In this document: positions 36,212 through 47,714 of the stretch, piece by piece
Position numbering within the stretch: position 1 is the stretch's first letter
Layout of the letters: the number at the start of each line of letters is the position of its first letter
NCBI GenBank assembly: GCA_002914845.1
Contig: JXTC01000003.1
Location: forward strand, 2,890,752 to 2,954,751
DNA length: 64,000 bases
Direction of reading: 5' to 3'
DNA from: Trema orientale
Taxonomy: Eukaryota > Streptophyta > Magnoliopsida > Rosales > Cannabaceae
Translations under genes and position numbers: made by a program
Notes under the pieces: generated by a model
The model's input: only the letters and a program-made list of their open reading frames with translations
The model's database searches: none
Told to the model about the DNA's origin: nothing

Positions 36212-36866
36212 TGTTGTATTTTATTATTTAAATTCCAAAATATTTTCTAGAAAAGAATATTCTTACAAGGCATTTTGCCTTATTCTTTAAGACCTTATAC
36301 AACAAGGTTTTCTTTTGTAAGACTTTTAGCCTTTTCATATAAGTTTTTTAAAAAACCCATATGTACCTCCCTTCTTCTCCAAGTCTTTGTGTGCTATATA
36401 TATATGGCATATAGGTGAAGTAAAAACGAGAAGCAGAAAAACAGAGAGGCATAGAGAGTGAAAAACGTGAAGGAGCTAGAGAGAGAGACATTGGTATTTG
36501 GTTTGAAAAAGAGAGGAAAAGAAAATTAAAGAGAGGTTCTTTTTTGTCTGCATAGTTCTACATTTTTGCTAGAGATAATTTTTGCAGTATCGTTGTCTAC
36601 TCTTTGTCTTAGGGAGTGAGCCCTCAGTCGGAGATTGGTCGTTGTATCTTGGAGGGAAGACCGCCGTGAAGCCTATTTCGCACCCTGACACTGTCTGAGA
36701 GGGGCAGAATCTTTCCTTACGGACAGTACTCGTCACGCCTCGACCACAGTCTGTACTTATTTACTGTTTATTGTTAAATATCTATATTGTAAATTTTGTC
36801 AGTTGTTTTTTTTATTGCAGAGCAGCTTCCATACTTGATTTTTTATTTTTTAATAAAATTCCAACA
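36212..36866 (+). mobile_element. Solo LTR of the copia element C family
   Basis: Starts TGTTGTATTTTATTA and ends AATTCCAACA. It aligns along its length with the LTRs at 53559-54169 and 57613-58225, sharing TCTTGGAGGGAAGACCGCC and GGAATCTTTCCTTACGGACA-type blocks. A perfect TAACA target duplication flanks it (36207-36211 and 36867-36871). No internal sequence remains, so it arose by LTR-LTR recombination. It sits between the two MATE genes. Confidence 0.88.
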
Positions 36867-38299
36867 TAACAGAACTTCAAGAAAACGGGTAACTTGCAAA
36901 AGAGGAAACAAGTTTCTGCGTGAAGACTAAACAATTCGTTTATTAGTTATTACCTAATTTTATATTATTACTTGTAATTGTATTCATACTGAACAGTTTC
37001 TCATTCTCACAAATGGGAAACAATGAGCTACCTTTATCTATATAAATGGAGTTCAAACTCATTATTTGGATATCTTATAATTCACTTCACTATATTTACG
37101 CTCTGAAAGTTCTCTCTTTGCTCTCGCATTGAAACTTAAAGGTCTTTGTAATTCTCCAAAAAATAGTGAAGAACAATGAACGTAGGTTCATCTTTTATAG
37201 AGCTGAACCACTATAAAATCTTTGTGTCTCTCTATTCGTTTTACTTTTCATCACTCTATACACAATTCTTAACTCGCAACTTCATAATAAATCACTGTAT
37301 TGACAAAACCTTCGTCATAGGTTTACGCTATCCCGAGGGAAGTATTCCTGCCCTTATTTGAGTTGTGTATTGAACTCATTTTTTGCCATAAGAATATATA
37401 TAAACATAAAAAATAAGTAATAAAAAAGAAAGTTTCGGTGTTATGGTTTAGCCAGTGACTAATGACAACAGCTAAAGTACTTCTTGTTTATTGGATGAGG
37501 GTGTCATCAATTGTTAATTCGTTCTATGGACTATGGGGAGTCTCAGTTAGTTTTTTTTTTTTTTTTTTTTTTAAGATGCTAATTAATGTGGATTCCATCC
37601 AAGAGACAACCTTTCTTTGATGAAAATAAAACTAGTGTATAAGGGTGATAAAACATTATTTATAATCTAGGCTCAGTACCAGCAATAATGTTCCTTTTTT
37701 TTTTTCAAAGGCGGGCAATGATGTTCCTATCAGAAAGTCACAAGTCTTTACTCTTTACCTGTGGCTGTGAAAAGCGCAATTGGCTTATTGCTTAGCTAGA
37801 TTATTGGTGTTTAAATACAACGTCTTTTAGAATATTAATATTACTCTAATCAATAAGCAAAAAAAAAATGTTACTCGGAAAAAATATCACTTGCTTTAAG
37901 TACATGGATGACTACGTGACAAGAGACAAAAAAAAATAAAAAATAAAAAACACTCTTGCATGATGCATGTGACTGTATAAATAATTGATAAGACATACGC
38001 ATCGTGTAACCTGAGCCATCTCTGTGTGTCACACAATGTGACGTGCCAACAAAATATTAAAACTCCAGTCAACAGGATCTGAGTCAGTAGATACGTTGAT
38101 TTTTTTTCTCCCCCCTTTTTTAGGATATCATAAGACGAATCCTGTATACTTAACAGCTAATTAGACCAAGATCCAAGAAACACAGATTTTTACCCTTAAA
38201 ACCACTAAAACCTGCAACTTCCGCTGCTTCTTATATTGTATTGGTCTTACAGCTAGAACATTGTAATAGCTGTAAGTGACAGCAAAAGCCAAAGCCAAT
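36867..38299. other. Intergenic between MATE genes, promoter side of copy B
   Basis: AT-rich with a T run near 37550-37572. No gene seen. The last 30 bases before copy B's ATG (AGCAAAAGCCAAAGCC) resemble the leader of copy A, showing that the duplication reached into the 5'UTR. Confidence 0.5.
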
Positions 38300-41200
38300 A
38301 TGGATCATAACACCCCACTGATCAATAACCATAGCCACCACGAGGAGGAGAAAGAGAAACACGTCCCCTTGGTTAAGGAGTTTGGCCATGAATCAAAGAG
38401 GCTATGGAAGCTAGCCGGCCCCGCCATCTTCACCTCCATTTGTCAGTACTCATTGGGTGCGCTCACTCAGACTTTTGCTGGCTTGGTTGGGGAGCTAGAG
38501 CTCGCTGCCGTCTCTGTAGAGAACTCTGTTATAGCCGGCCTCGCCTTCGGCATCATGGTATTTTTTTGTCCTTTTTTTTTTTTTTAAATGTAAAAGAGTC
38601 CATAAATCAGATTTGGTTTTGGAAAATGGATATAATTAAGAAGTTGTTGCTTAGGCAGTTAGTTAGTCACTCTACCTCTTTTTACTCATAATGCTCTTTA
38701 AATGTTATAATCAAATCTGTCACTAAATTCTTTACTAATTTATTTTCTATTGCTTATAAAATGTGCAATATTATTGACCATAGCGAAGCTTTGTTAGGTA
38801 GTATTATTTTGTTTCTCCATATTTAGTTTCTTAATTCGGATCAATAATTTATTAACATGATTCGGACATATATAACCATTATGTCATTAACTGGGTTGAC
38901 TAACAGTGGGGAATGGGAAGTGCATTAGAGACGCTGTGCGGGCAAGCGTACGGTGCGGGGAGGCTCAGGATGTTAGGCTTGTACATGCAGAGATCATGGC
39001 TAGTTTTGATGATCACAGCCTGTCTCTTGGTGCCCATCTATGTTTGGTCGCCTCCAATTCTTGAGCTTTTCGGAGAGACCACTGAGATCTCTATTGCAGC
39101 TGGTCAGGACTTTGGGTTTTTTTAAAAATAAATAAATGGCTGCTTTTTCTCTTCATTTTAATAAATAGCCGTTTTAATTTTCATCTCTTTGCTAATTTTT
39201 TTTTTTTTAACGTCTTTCGGCTAAATGGCCGTTAGTAGTATGCATTTATGTGAAAATTACACCTAATACCTGTTTTTTAAAACTTATTTCAAAAATACCC
39301 GTTTTTAAAACTTCTTTCAAAAATACCCATTTTTATGGTTCACATTTCGTATAAAAAATATGAGTGGTCCATATTTATAATGTAAATTTTATCCATGAGA
39401 TACACATTTTATGTGTAAAATATGAACGGTACACATTTTAAAATGTGTGCCAATTTTTAATATAAGTTTTATTCATAAAATGTAGACCATGATATACATT
39501 TAATGCATGAAATATATACCGTGGTATATATTTTACGTATAAAATAGTGGTGGTCTACATTTTCTCCAAAAAAAAAAGGTATAAAAATGAATACTTATGA
39601 AATAAAAATAAAAAATAGGTACTTATGAAAATATAGTTTTAAAAACGGGTATTTATGAACTTTTCCCTACATATAACAGATAAACCATATATTAAAGGGC
39701 TTCTTACAAAATTTCAGGCCCAAATATCAAAAATTGAAAAGATTGAGCTATTTTTAAAAACATTCCAGATTTATTTACAAAAGTATCACTTTATAAAAGT
39801 TTTATTGAAAAATAACACTTTAAAAAGTATTTAGAAAAATATCATTATTCTTAAAATTGGTATTTTTCAATGGTATTCAAAAATAGTTAGATTAGTTAGA
39901 GCAATTAATCCAGTTACTTGAAATAACTAATCAAGTTATTTCAGATAACTCGTCTAACTACCTTAAATATCTCACCAATTAATAAAAATAGTATTTTTAT
40001 GAATACTTTTAAAAGTGATATTTTTATACTTAAATTCAAGATTTTTCAGAACAATTTCAAATTCTAGGATTTTTCAATTTTTTTGAAAAATTACCATAAA
40101 AAATTAAATTTTCTCTATATTTAATCATATATACTTGGTTATTTTGTTTTAATTTTTTCTATACTTGGCCGTTTTACTATAATGCTTGAAGAAGTGGCGT
40201 TTATTAAAGAGGGAATCCAAAATTTGGATATTTTGCTAAGAAGCCTTTTTTTTCTATAGATTTACAAAATTACACCGTGACATCCTGATTTATGTGGATT
40301 TCTCTTTTTGATTTATATGAATTTCATTGACACTTTCCAAACCAAAAATATTTATGCCAGTACTCATGAAAAGAAATCACTTATGAAAATTAGTTAGTAT
40401 TTGTTTATATTAATACATCAATCAACTGTACGAATAAATTAGACTAATAAATATAATAATAGAGCTAATGAAATATTAATCTATTCACAATTTCATGAGT
40501 GTTAATGTAAATGCTCTTGTTACACAAGGTAATGTGATAATGTATCATTGATGAAATAAGCACTGACGTTGCCATTTGAAAAATAAAATCATAATTTATG
40601 GCTGTTGTTTTGTTTATAACAAATATTATTCATCTGTGGCATAATGTTAATCACAGTTCTTGTCATTATAATCATCGTGTTGGTAATAAGGTTAATTTAG
40701 TTGCTAGCATGATAGGTGATAAAATATAAATGTATTGGGTGCTTTCCTGCCCTATTGCTATTTCATCTTATGTACTTGCAGATCTGAATAAACAAAGGTC
40801 TTTGTTTTCATCCCAAAAACAAAAACGAAACAAAACGAAAAACTGGCCATAATTTGTGAAAGATATAATTAGTTTCTACGGCATTGTTCATCTTAATTTC
40901 TTCTTTTCACTCTTGAAATCATGGCTTCATCATGATGCAGGAAAATTTGCTCTATGGATGCTTCCTCAGTTGTTCGCCTATGCAGTCAATTTTCCAATTC
41001 AGAAATTCTTACAAGCACAGGGGAAAGTCATGGTCATGTCCTGGATTGCAGGTGTGGTTCTGGTCCTACATGCATTTTTCAGCTGGTTGCTAATCCTGAG
41101 ACTCGGTTGGGGCTTAACCGGAGCAGCAATCACGCTCAACGCATCATGGTGGCTCATTAATATCGGACAGTTATTGTACATCTTCATTACCAAGTCGGAT

Positions 41201-42531
41201 GGTGCTTGGAGTGGATTCTCATGGCTGGCATTTGCGGACCTGTTTGGCTTTGTTAAACTTTCTTTCACTTCTGCTGTTATGTTATGGTATAATATTTCTC
41301 TCCTTTTCACTACTTGAAAAGCAGTCTTATTATTTGAATAAAACATTATTGTTTTAAATGTGAATTTGACGTTTGCAGCTTGGAATTTTGGTACTTGATG
41401 GTGCTGGTGGTCATAACAGGCCGTTTGCCGAATCCTTTGATCCCAGTCGACGCCATTTCTATTTGGTAGATTTCTTCATCATAAGCTTGTTATTATATAT
41501 TCATGGTAAACCTAATTTTCCACCTATTCTTGACAGCATGAATATAAATGGATGGGATGCAATGATTGCAATCGGATTTAATGCTGCAATTAGGTGATGA
41601 TCCTTCCATCTCTTTCTCCTTTCAAGTAAATATTCAATTGAAATCATTGTCTGAATCAAATATCAATGGACTAGTTTAAATCATAGCTTAGCACACTTCC
41701 TATTTCGAACAGCATAAGAGTATCAAATGAACTTGGAGCTGGCAATGCCAAAGCTGCTAAATTTTCAGTGCTAGTGGTTTCCATCACATCATTGGCCATT
41801 GGAGTCGTTTGCATGACCGTGGTGTTCGCTACCAGAGATTACTTCCCATACCTTTTTTCGACTAGTGAGGCTGTTGCTAAGGAAACTAGCCAACTTGCAA
41901 TCTTGCTTGGAATCACTGTGCTGCTAAACAGCCTTCAACATGTCTTATCCGGTATAGTGCCTGAAACATAAAGTTCTAGAAACATATTATATATGTACAG
42001 ACTATATGCTATTCTGTAATTGTTTATTATGTTTCCAAAAGGTGTTGCTGTTGGAGCTGGATGGCAATCTCTTGTAGCACACATCAACATTGGGTGCTAC
42101 TATTTTGTTGGACTACCGGCCGGTATTCTTCTAGGATTTGCATATGGTTTTGGAGCCATGGTAGGTTACTGAAACCATCTTTTTTCGGAGTATTTTCGAT
42201 TACAAACAAATGTCTTATTTACATTAAAAATAATCACTCATGTTTCATTTCAGTAAGTTTTCCTTGTTTTTGATCATTTGTCCACTTTCTGAGTTGCAGG
42301 GTATTTGGTCAGGAATGATTGGAGGCATTTGTTTCCAAACCACAACGCTGATAGTGATTACCACGATAACTAACTGGAACAGAGAAGTCAGTAAATACTT
42401 TTTACCATTGTATGTCAACATATTTATTTATGCTAATGTTGTTTAAATTCAACTAAGGTTTTGGATTTTCACAGGCTGAAGAAGCAGAACGCCGTGTCAG
42501 GGAGTGGGGAGGCTCAGTTGGAGAGCACTGA
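38300..42531 (+). CDS. MATE efflux transporter (DTX family), copy B, nine exons
   Basis: Tandem paralogue of copy A. Exons: 38300-38557, 38907-39102, 40941-41286, 41379-41465, 41537-41593, 41713-41951, 42042-42160, 42300-42386, 42475-42531. The lengths are the same nine as in copy A and again give 481 residues without a stop. Sequence marks match ([53 protein letters not shown]). Differences are scattered substitutions, for example [12 protein letters not shown] for [12 protein letters not shown], and Trp for Leu at the first codon of exon 2 (TGG against TTG). Intron 2 has grown to 1.84 kb, against 212 bp in copy A, through inserted repeats. The start is the ATG matching copy A; an upstream in-frame GTG is not credible. 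It is predicted to be a membrane H+ antiporter. Both copies look functional, so subfunction or dosage differences are possible. Confidence 0.93.
39253..39668. mobile_element. ~416-bp inverted-repeat element in intron 2 of MATE B
   Basis: The left end (GAAAATTACACCTAATACCT) and the right end read inward (GGGAAAAGTTCATAAATACC) are related inverted copies, both followed by TTTTTAAAACT and AAATACCCG/AAGTACC motifs. The middle has repeated TATACATTTTA units. The duplication was not resolved. Confidence 0.5.
39696..40110. repeat. Dispersed repeat R2, copy 1 (intron of MATE B)
   Basis: Begins GGGCTTCTTACAAAAT and ends in GAAAAATTACCATAAAAAAT. Two further copies at about 45050-45370 and 61523-61890 share the start, the AATCAAGTTAT..GATAACTCG core and the end. 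MITE-like, non-coding. Confidence 0.7.
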
Positions 42532-43367
42532 TTCCCGTGTCCCTTGATCTTGATGTTGGAAAATTGCACGTTAGAGCCATGTTGAGATGCCATTTTGGAA
42601 CTAAAATAAGAGCAGGACCTACTTCATGTTATTGATGGGTCAAGATTGTTCTTCTACACGAGAACGTAAAAATTGTGTACTCATATGCTCAAAATGAAAT
42701 TTGGGTAAATGAGAAATTATTGCTCAAAGTACACCCGTTGTGATAAGAAAAAACAATAGAATTTTGCTGAGATGCTTAACCCGCATGGAAAAGGAAATGA
42801 AGTTTTTTAAATGTTTATATACAAAGTTTTTAGGTGTTCATAAAATTTAATTTGTAAGCTTGTGCTCTCCCAATGTATAGTTGTTACCCGTTATTAAAAT
42901 ACTCGTGATAATTCATTCATCCGTTAAGAATTGAAGAAGATAATATTTAAATTATAGTATATCTCCATAAATACCATTAAAAAAATTAAATTAAACACAA
43001 ATATTTCAAAGTTAATTATCTAAGCAAAAATCATGATGTGAAATAAGCACATATATTTTATTAGAAAAATATCACTTTTTAAAATATTTTTAGAAAAATA
43101 CCATTTTAAAATAGTTATTAGTTACCAGTTATAAATATCTTTTACTAGTTACCAATACTCAAAAATTGGTTACCGGTTATTAGTTTCTATTTTAAAAATG
43201 ATATTTTTCTAAATATTTTTTAAAAAATAGCATTTTTCTAATAAAAATCGTACTAGGTCTTAAAAAAACAGAATCCACCGTATTTTTCTAATTTTTTTCT
43301 AAAAATTTTGTACAAAGCCTAATTTTCGCCATTTTTTTTTTTTACTTTTTAGAATATACATTTATGG
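42532..43367. other. 3' flank of MATE B, AT-rich repeats
   Basis: Probable 3'UTR to about 42700. 43060-43330 has AGAAAAATATCACTTTTTA-type units with inverted partners, resembling the MITE cores elsewhere in the window. No gene. Confidence 0.5.
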
Positions 43368-43669
43368 GGCTTATAGAAATATGACCAAATTTTGAGCCTA
43401 ATTTCAGTAAATGTCCTTTTGTCAAAAGTTATAGCAAAATGTCCGGTATATATGCATATATACCAAGTGTAAAATTTTATATACCAAGTATAAAAAATTA
43501 TATACCCAGTGCATTTCAGAACAGTAACTAAAATTGGTAGATATGTGTATCTACCAAGTGTAAAAATATATCTACCTGGACATTTAGCTATAAAATTTTA
43601 AAAATGGACATCTACTTAATCAAATTTAAAATTTTGGTCATCCACCTAAATTTCTCTACATTTATTGGG
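43368..43669. repeat. 300-bp dispersed repeat, copy 2
   Basis: Near-identical to 30701-31000, so one copy moved recently relative to most repeats here. Confidence 0.8.
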
Positions 43670-43856
43670 TCTAGTAAGTTTGGGCAATATAGGCAGGTAT
43701 CATTATTCTTTTACTGTACCCATACTCGCATTGGGTTTGAAAGTATCCTATTAGATTAGGTATTACCTTACCTAATAAATGTAGAGAAATTTATAGACTA
43801 GTAGCCGAGTAAAATTAGACTGGAATCATCGCCATTTTATTTAAGTTATTTCTAAT

Positions 43857-44506
43857 CAGGCATGAAGCTAAGTGGGGCTTGTGGAGGCTTCTGAAAGTTT
43901 GAAAAAAAAATTTATTTATAACAAAAAAAAAAGTGTATATAAGCAATAAGCTGAACTTGATAGTCTATTCAAATACTTATTGAATATAAAAGTCCAAGAG
44001 GTTTAATGGGCTTGGACATGATATAAAACTGTGATGTGCCAAAGTGTTGTACTGGTAATTAAAATTTAAAAAGACCAATAACGTAAAGAGAGGAAAATAA
44101 CTCATAACTCAAGACTCATATTTAGCTCTCATCTAATAAAAGTTGCGAATTGGACTTATAAAAAAAAAAAAAAAGAAAAGCAAGAAAATAGTGATCTTGT
44201 AAAGAAAATAGTTGATATAAGGAAAATAAATGTATATCTATTAGTTTGGCTCGTGACGTTAGCATTAATTTTACCAGTTGCTACTGATACTATAGAAAAA
44301 ATATTTTCTTCTATGAATTTTGTCAAGAATCGGTTACACAATAGAATGAATGATCAATGGATGACTGATAATTTACTTGTATATGTGGAGAAAGACATCT
44401 TTAATAGCCTTGATAATGAAGTTATTATATAGCATTTTCAATACATGAAATCACGCCGGCTATAATGTAGGCTCCCCACTGACAATAAATCATGGCTTTG
44501 TCCCTG
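43857..44506 (+). mobile_element. hAT transposon, internally deleted
   Basis: A perfect 8-bp target duplication TTTCTAAT flanks it (43849-43856 and 44507-44514), the hAT signature. Ends are CAGGCATGAAGC at the left and CAGGGACAAAGCCATG inward from the right. Inside is only the C-terminal end of a hAT transposase (44229-44462). At 650 bp against several kilobases for an autonomous element, most of the element has been deleted. Confidence 0.85.
44229..44462 (+). pseudogene. hAT transposase dimerisation-domain fragment
   Basis: Plus-strand translation reads NVYLLVWLVTLALILPVATD, then IFSSMNFVKNRLHNRMNDQW and LLVYVEKDIFNSLDNEVII, a TAG, then HFQYMKSRR. This is the conserved C-terminal dimerisation region of TTF-type zinc-finger (ZMYM-like) hAT transposases. 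The zinc finger and the catalytic residues are absent, and a stop interrupts the end, so it cannot work. Confidence 0.85.
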
Positions 44507-45841
44507 TTTCTAATAGAAGTGAATATAAAATTAAATTGTATATAAGAGAAAAAGATAATCTAAAGTACAAAATAAATGTAAAAAGTCTTATAGCAAAATG
44601 ATCAAATTTTGGGCCTATTTTAAGTAAACGTATATTTTTTAAATATTAGAGCAAAATGACATATATATCAGTATACACACTACGTGTAAAACAGTATATA
44701 TCTAATATAAAAATTAATATACTCAGTACATAAACTAAAATTAGTACATAAGTGTATATACTAAGTGTAAAGTTATATATATCTGGTCATTGAGCTATAA
44801 AAAGAAAAGTGAATATTTATTAAAGAAAAGTGAATATTTATTAAAACATTGTGTAAAAAAAAGACACCCACTATAAATTCTCTAAATATCAATAGAGGGA
44901 GTAATTGTTTGTCTAAAGAAAACTTTCTGATCAGTGCGGAAGCTCCTCTCCTAAATACTCATACGTGTAGAGGAGAATGTATGGTTGCAGCCCATATCAT
45001 ATGGGCTCTCGTTTGATCAAAACCGGGAAATGGACGAGACTAGAAGTAATAGGACTTCTTACAAAAATCCATGCCCATAATCTTTAAAAAATGAAAAATC
45101 TCTAATGGGTGAGAACTTTTGAAAAATCTCGGATTTATTTATAAAAGTATAATTTTCTAAAAATATTTTTAAAAATATTATTTTTTAGAAAAAATAAAAA
45201 AAGTACTCGAGATAACTACACCGATTATATAACTTGACCAATTATCTTAAGTACCTCATCAATTAGTAAAAAAAAAAATTGATATTTGTTTAAATAATTG
45301 TAAAAGTTGTATTTTTATAAATAATTTTGAGATTTTTTGAAAAATTTGAAAAATTCAGGATTTTCCAATTTTTTTTTACACTTTAGCATATAAATTCAAA
45401 TATTCCCCAACTTTTATAGATTTTTTTTTTCACTTACATTCAGCTTTAATTTATGTATTGAGTATATTAGTATTTATATTAAATATATTATATTTTATGC
45501 TTAAAATATCTATTGGTATACTAGTCATCTTATTACGGTATTTGAATAATAGATATTTATTTAAAATGAGCTCAAAATTCAATCATTTTACTATAATAAA
45601 TTTGAGTTTCTATGACTAACATATGTCACTAGTACAGTGACCACTTCTAAAAAAATCGTTCATACAAAGTACTCTTAAAACATTACTAGTCAAGTCCATT
45701 AGCCATTAAAACCAAAAAAAAAAAAAAGAGAGCATAGTTTCAAAAAGAAAAAAAAAACTTATATTTTCTCATTTATATCCAAACATTACTACATTATTTT
45801 CTGCTTTTTTTTTTTAGAGATTTTTTGCATTATTTTATTTA
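44507..45841. other. Gene-free repeat DNA
   Basis: About 44583-44880 is a diverged relative of the 300-bp repeat. 45050-45370 is the second R2 copy. 45400-45600 again echoes the 300-bp repeat. No gene. Confidence 0.5.
45050..45370. repeat. Dispersed repeat R2, copy 2
   Basis: GGACTTCTTACAAAAATCC start, AATTATCTTAAGTACCTCAT core and GATTTTTTGAAAAATTT end align with 39696-40110 and 61523-61890. Confidence 0.6.
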
Positions 45842-46209
45842 TGGATATCTGCAAAAAAAATACATTGAAATTTGAGTGTTCTGCAATTTAAATCCTGAAG
45901 TTTTGACTCTGTAAAATAATACCTTGAGATTAAGAATGTCTGAAAATTAATACCTTGGACAGATTTTTTGACCAATTTTAGGAACGAAAAAACAATAATA
46001 TCCTCTATTAAAACTAGATTAATCCATATTATTCATCTTAATTTTGAGGATATTATTGTATTTTATCAGTTAAAATTATTCAAAAAGTCAACTCAGAGTA
46101 TTAATTTTCAGAAATTCTTAATCTCAGGGTATTATTTTGTAGAGTCCAAACTTCAGGATTTAAATTGCAAAGCACTCAAACCTCAGGGTATATTTTTACA
46201 GTTATCCCA
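45842..46209. mobile_element. Foldback element, arms ~150 bp
   Basis: The left half (TGGATATCTGCAAAAA.., GCAATTTAAATCCTGAAGTT, TTGAGATTAAGAAT) is the inverted copy of the right half (TGGGATAACTGTAAAAA.. read inward). Only a short spacer separates the arms, so the transcript would fold into a long hairpin. TTTATTTA flanks both sides (45834-45841 and 46210-46217), a plausible 8-bp duplication in AT-rich DNA. Probably MULE-derived. Confidence 0.75.
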
Positions 46210-46271
46210 TTTATTTATATAGAAATTAAGTGTCTAAATTAAAAGAACATATATGCAAATAGTTAAAATTT

Positions 46272-47404
46272 AGGTTAATATCACTTCGGGTCCCTAACTT
46301 TTCCTAAAGTATTACTTAGGTCCCCATTTTTTTTTTTTAGCTTTTAACTCCCAAACCTTGCTCATTTATTTCACTTAGATCCATTCCGTCAATTCTATCA
46401 AAATAAGCTGAAGCTCATATGACCAGCACGTGTTCATCTTCTTCATCATGGAAGACCATTTTTGCAGGCCAACCTCCATTTTTAAAGAGTCGAGATGTTC
46501 ATTATTTTAGTCTAAGATGTTGTAACAAAAAAGGTTGGTTTATGGGCATGATTGCAGAATCTCATAGAAAAATCCTAAAAAGGTTGGCTTATGACCATCA
46601 TTAGCAAAGTATATCATAAAATCTAAGAAATCGAAAGATTGGATTGTATAATAAGTACCTGAAATTCTTAAATACCTATTGCTGAACAAAATCTAAAAAG
46701 GAAAAATAGAAATTTGTTTATTTTAGGGAAAAAAAAATTAAAAATTACTGAAGCTTAAAAAAAAAAAAAATTAAGTACGAAGGGATCGACCAAAAAGGGG
46801 TTAATGTTACAAGGACAGAACCTGATCCAAAGCTAAATACACAACAAAATTTACGTTCCTAACCCAAATTTAGGAAGAATTAATTACTTAAAAAAAAAAA
46901 AAAAAAAAAAAAACAGAAGCAAAAGAAGAGGAACTTATCAAAATAAAGGCAAATTCATGCCCGATTGAATGGTGAAATGAATCTGATTGGGTTTGTTCTT
47001 TTGAAGATTGACAGAAAGAAATAAAGAGAAAGAGAAGCGAGCTTGTGCTGGAGAAGGTAATGGGTTTGGGTTTGGGTTTGGATTTAGTGGATAGCAGTCA
47101 AAAACCGTACGCCAAAAGGAGGCTATAACAGTCGGAAATGGTTAATTTGATTTTGTTCTATGCTCCTCTTTTCGAGATTTTATTTTATTTTGTCTTTAGT
47201 GATTCGTAGCTTGAGAAAACTAGAGCTTGAGCTTGGATGCGAAATTGGAGTTTCTTTGGGAAGAAGATGAACAAGCGCTGGTTATGTGAGTTGTGACGGC
47301 CTATTCTGACAGAATGGACGGAAATGATCTAATATAAAACAAAACAGTAAAGTTGAAAGCCACATTGCGTAAACGTTGGGGACTCCTCCAGCTGATATTA
47401 ACCC
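46272..47404. mobile_element. 1.13-kb MULE ending just upstream of RPS9
   Basis: A perfect 9-bp target duplication TTAAAATTT flanks it (46263-46271 and 47405-47413), the Mutator hallmark. Terminal inverted repeats of about 170 bp run AGGTTAATATCACTTCGGGT at the left and GGGTTAATATCAGCTGGAGG inward from the right, both continuing to CATTCCGTC/CATTTCCGTC and GTTCATCTTCTTC. No transposase is visible. The interior has a TTGGGTTTGGGTTT stretch near 47065-47082 and otherwise nothing coding. Confidence 0.88.
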
Positions 47405-47485
47405 TTAAAATTTTGACGTATAGTTCTACTGTCACTGTGATTTCCCTTACTTACACGCACTAAAAAAAAAGGTGTGTTATGAAGC

Positions 47486-47491
47486 CACGTG
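47486..47491 (+). promoter_or_regulatory. Candidate G-box upstream of RPS9
   Basis: CACGTG within GCCACGTGTGC, about 225 bp before the RPS9 start. G-boxes are common in light-regulated plastid-protein genes. Functional role is inference. Confidence 0.4.
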
Positions 47492-47714
47492 TGCATCAGC
47501 ATCATATATCTGCACGGCGTAGCGAATGTGGACGCTATTCCTAATCAGAGCATCCACGCCCTACTCGAGGGCAGTACCGTCAATTCGAACACATTATCCT
47601 CTTCACCTGCGCCCGCTTAGCTTATTCCACCCCAAAATCTCTCTTCCTCTCTACAAAATCCCAATTCCAGTTTCCAGCGACACAGAGACTCAGAGAGAAC
47701 GCTTGAACTTGGTA

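Noticed and set aside
38276..38299. Upstream in-frame start for MATE B adding MTAKAKAN
   Set aside because: The extension would begin at GTG, and copy A starts at the ATG matching 38300.
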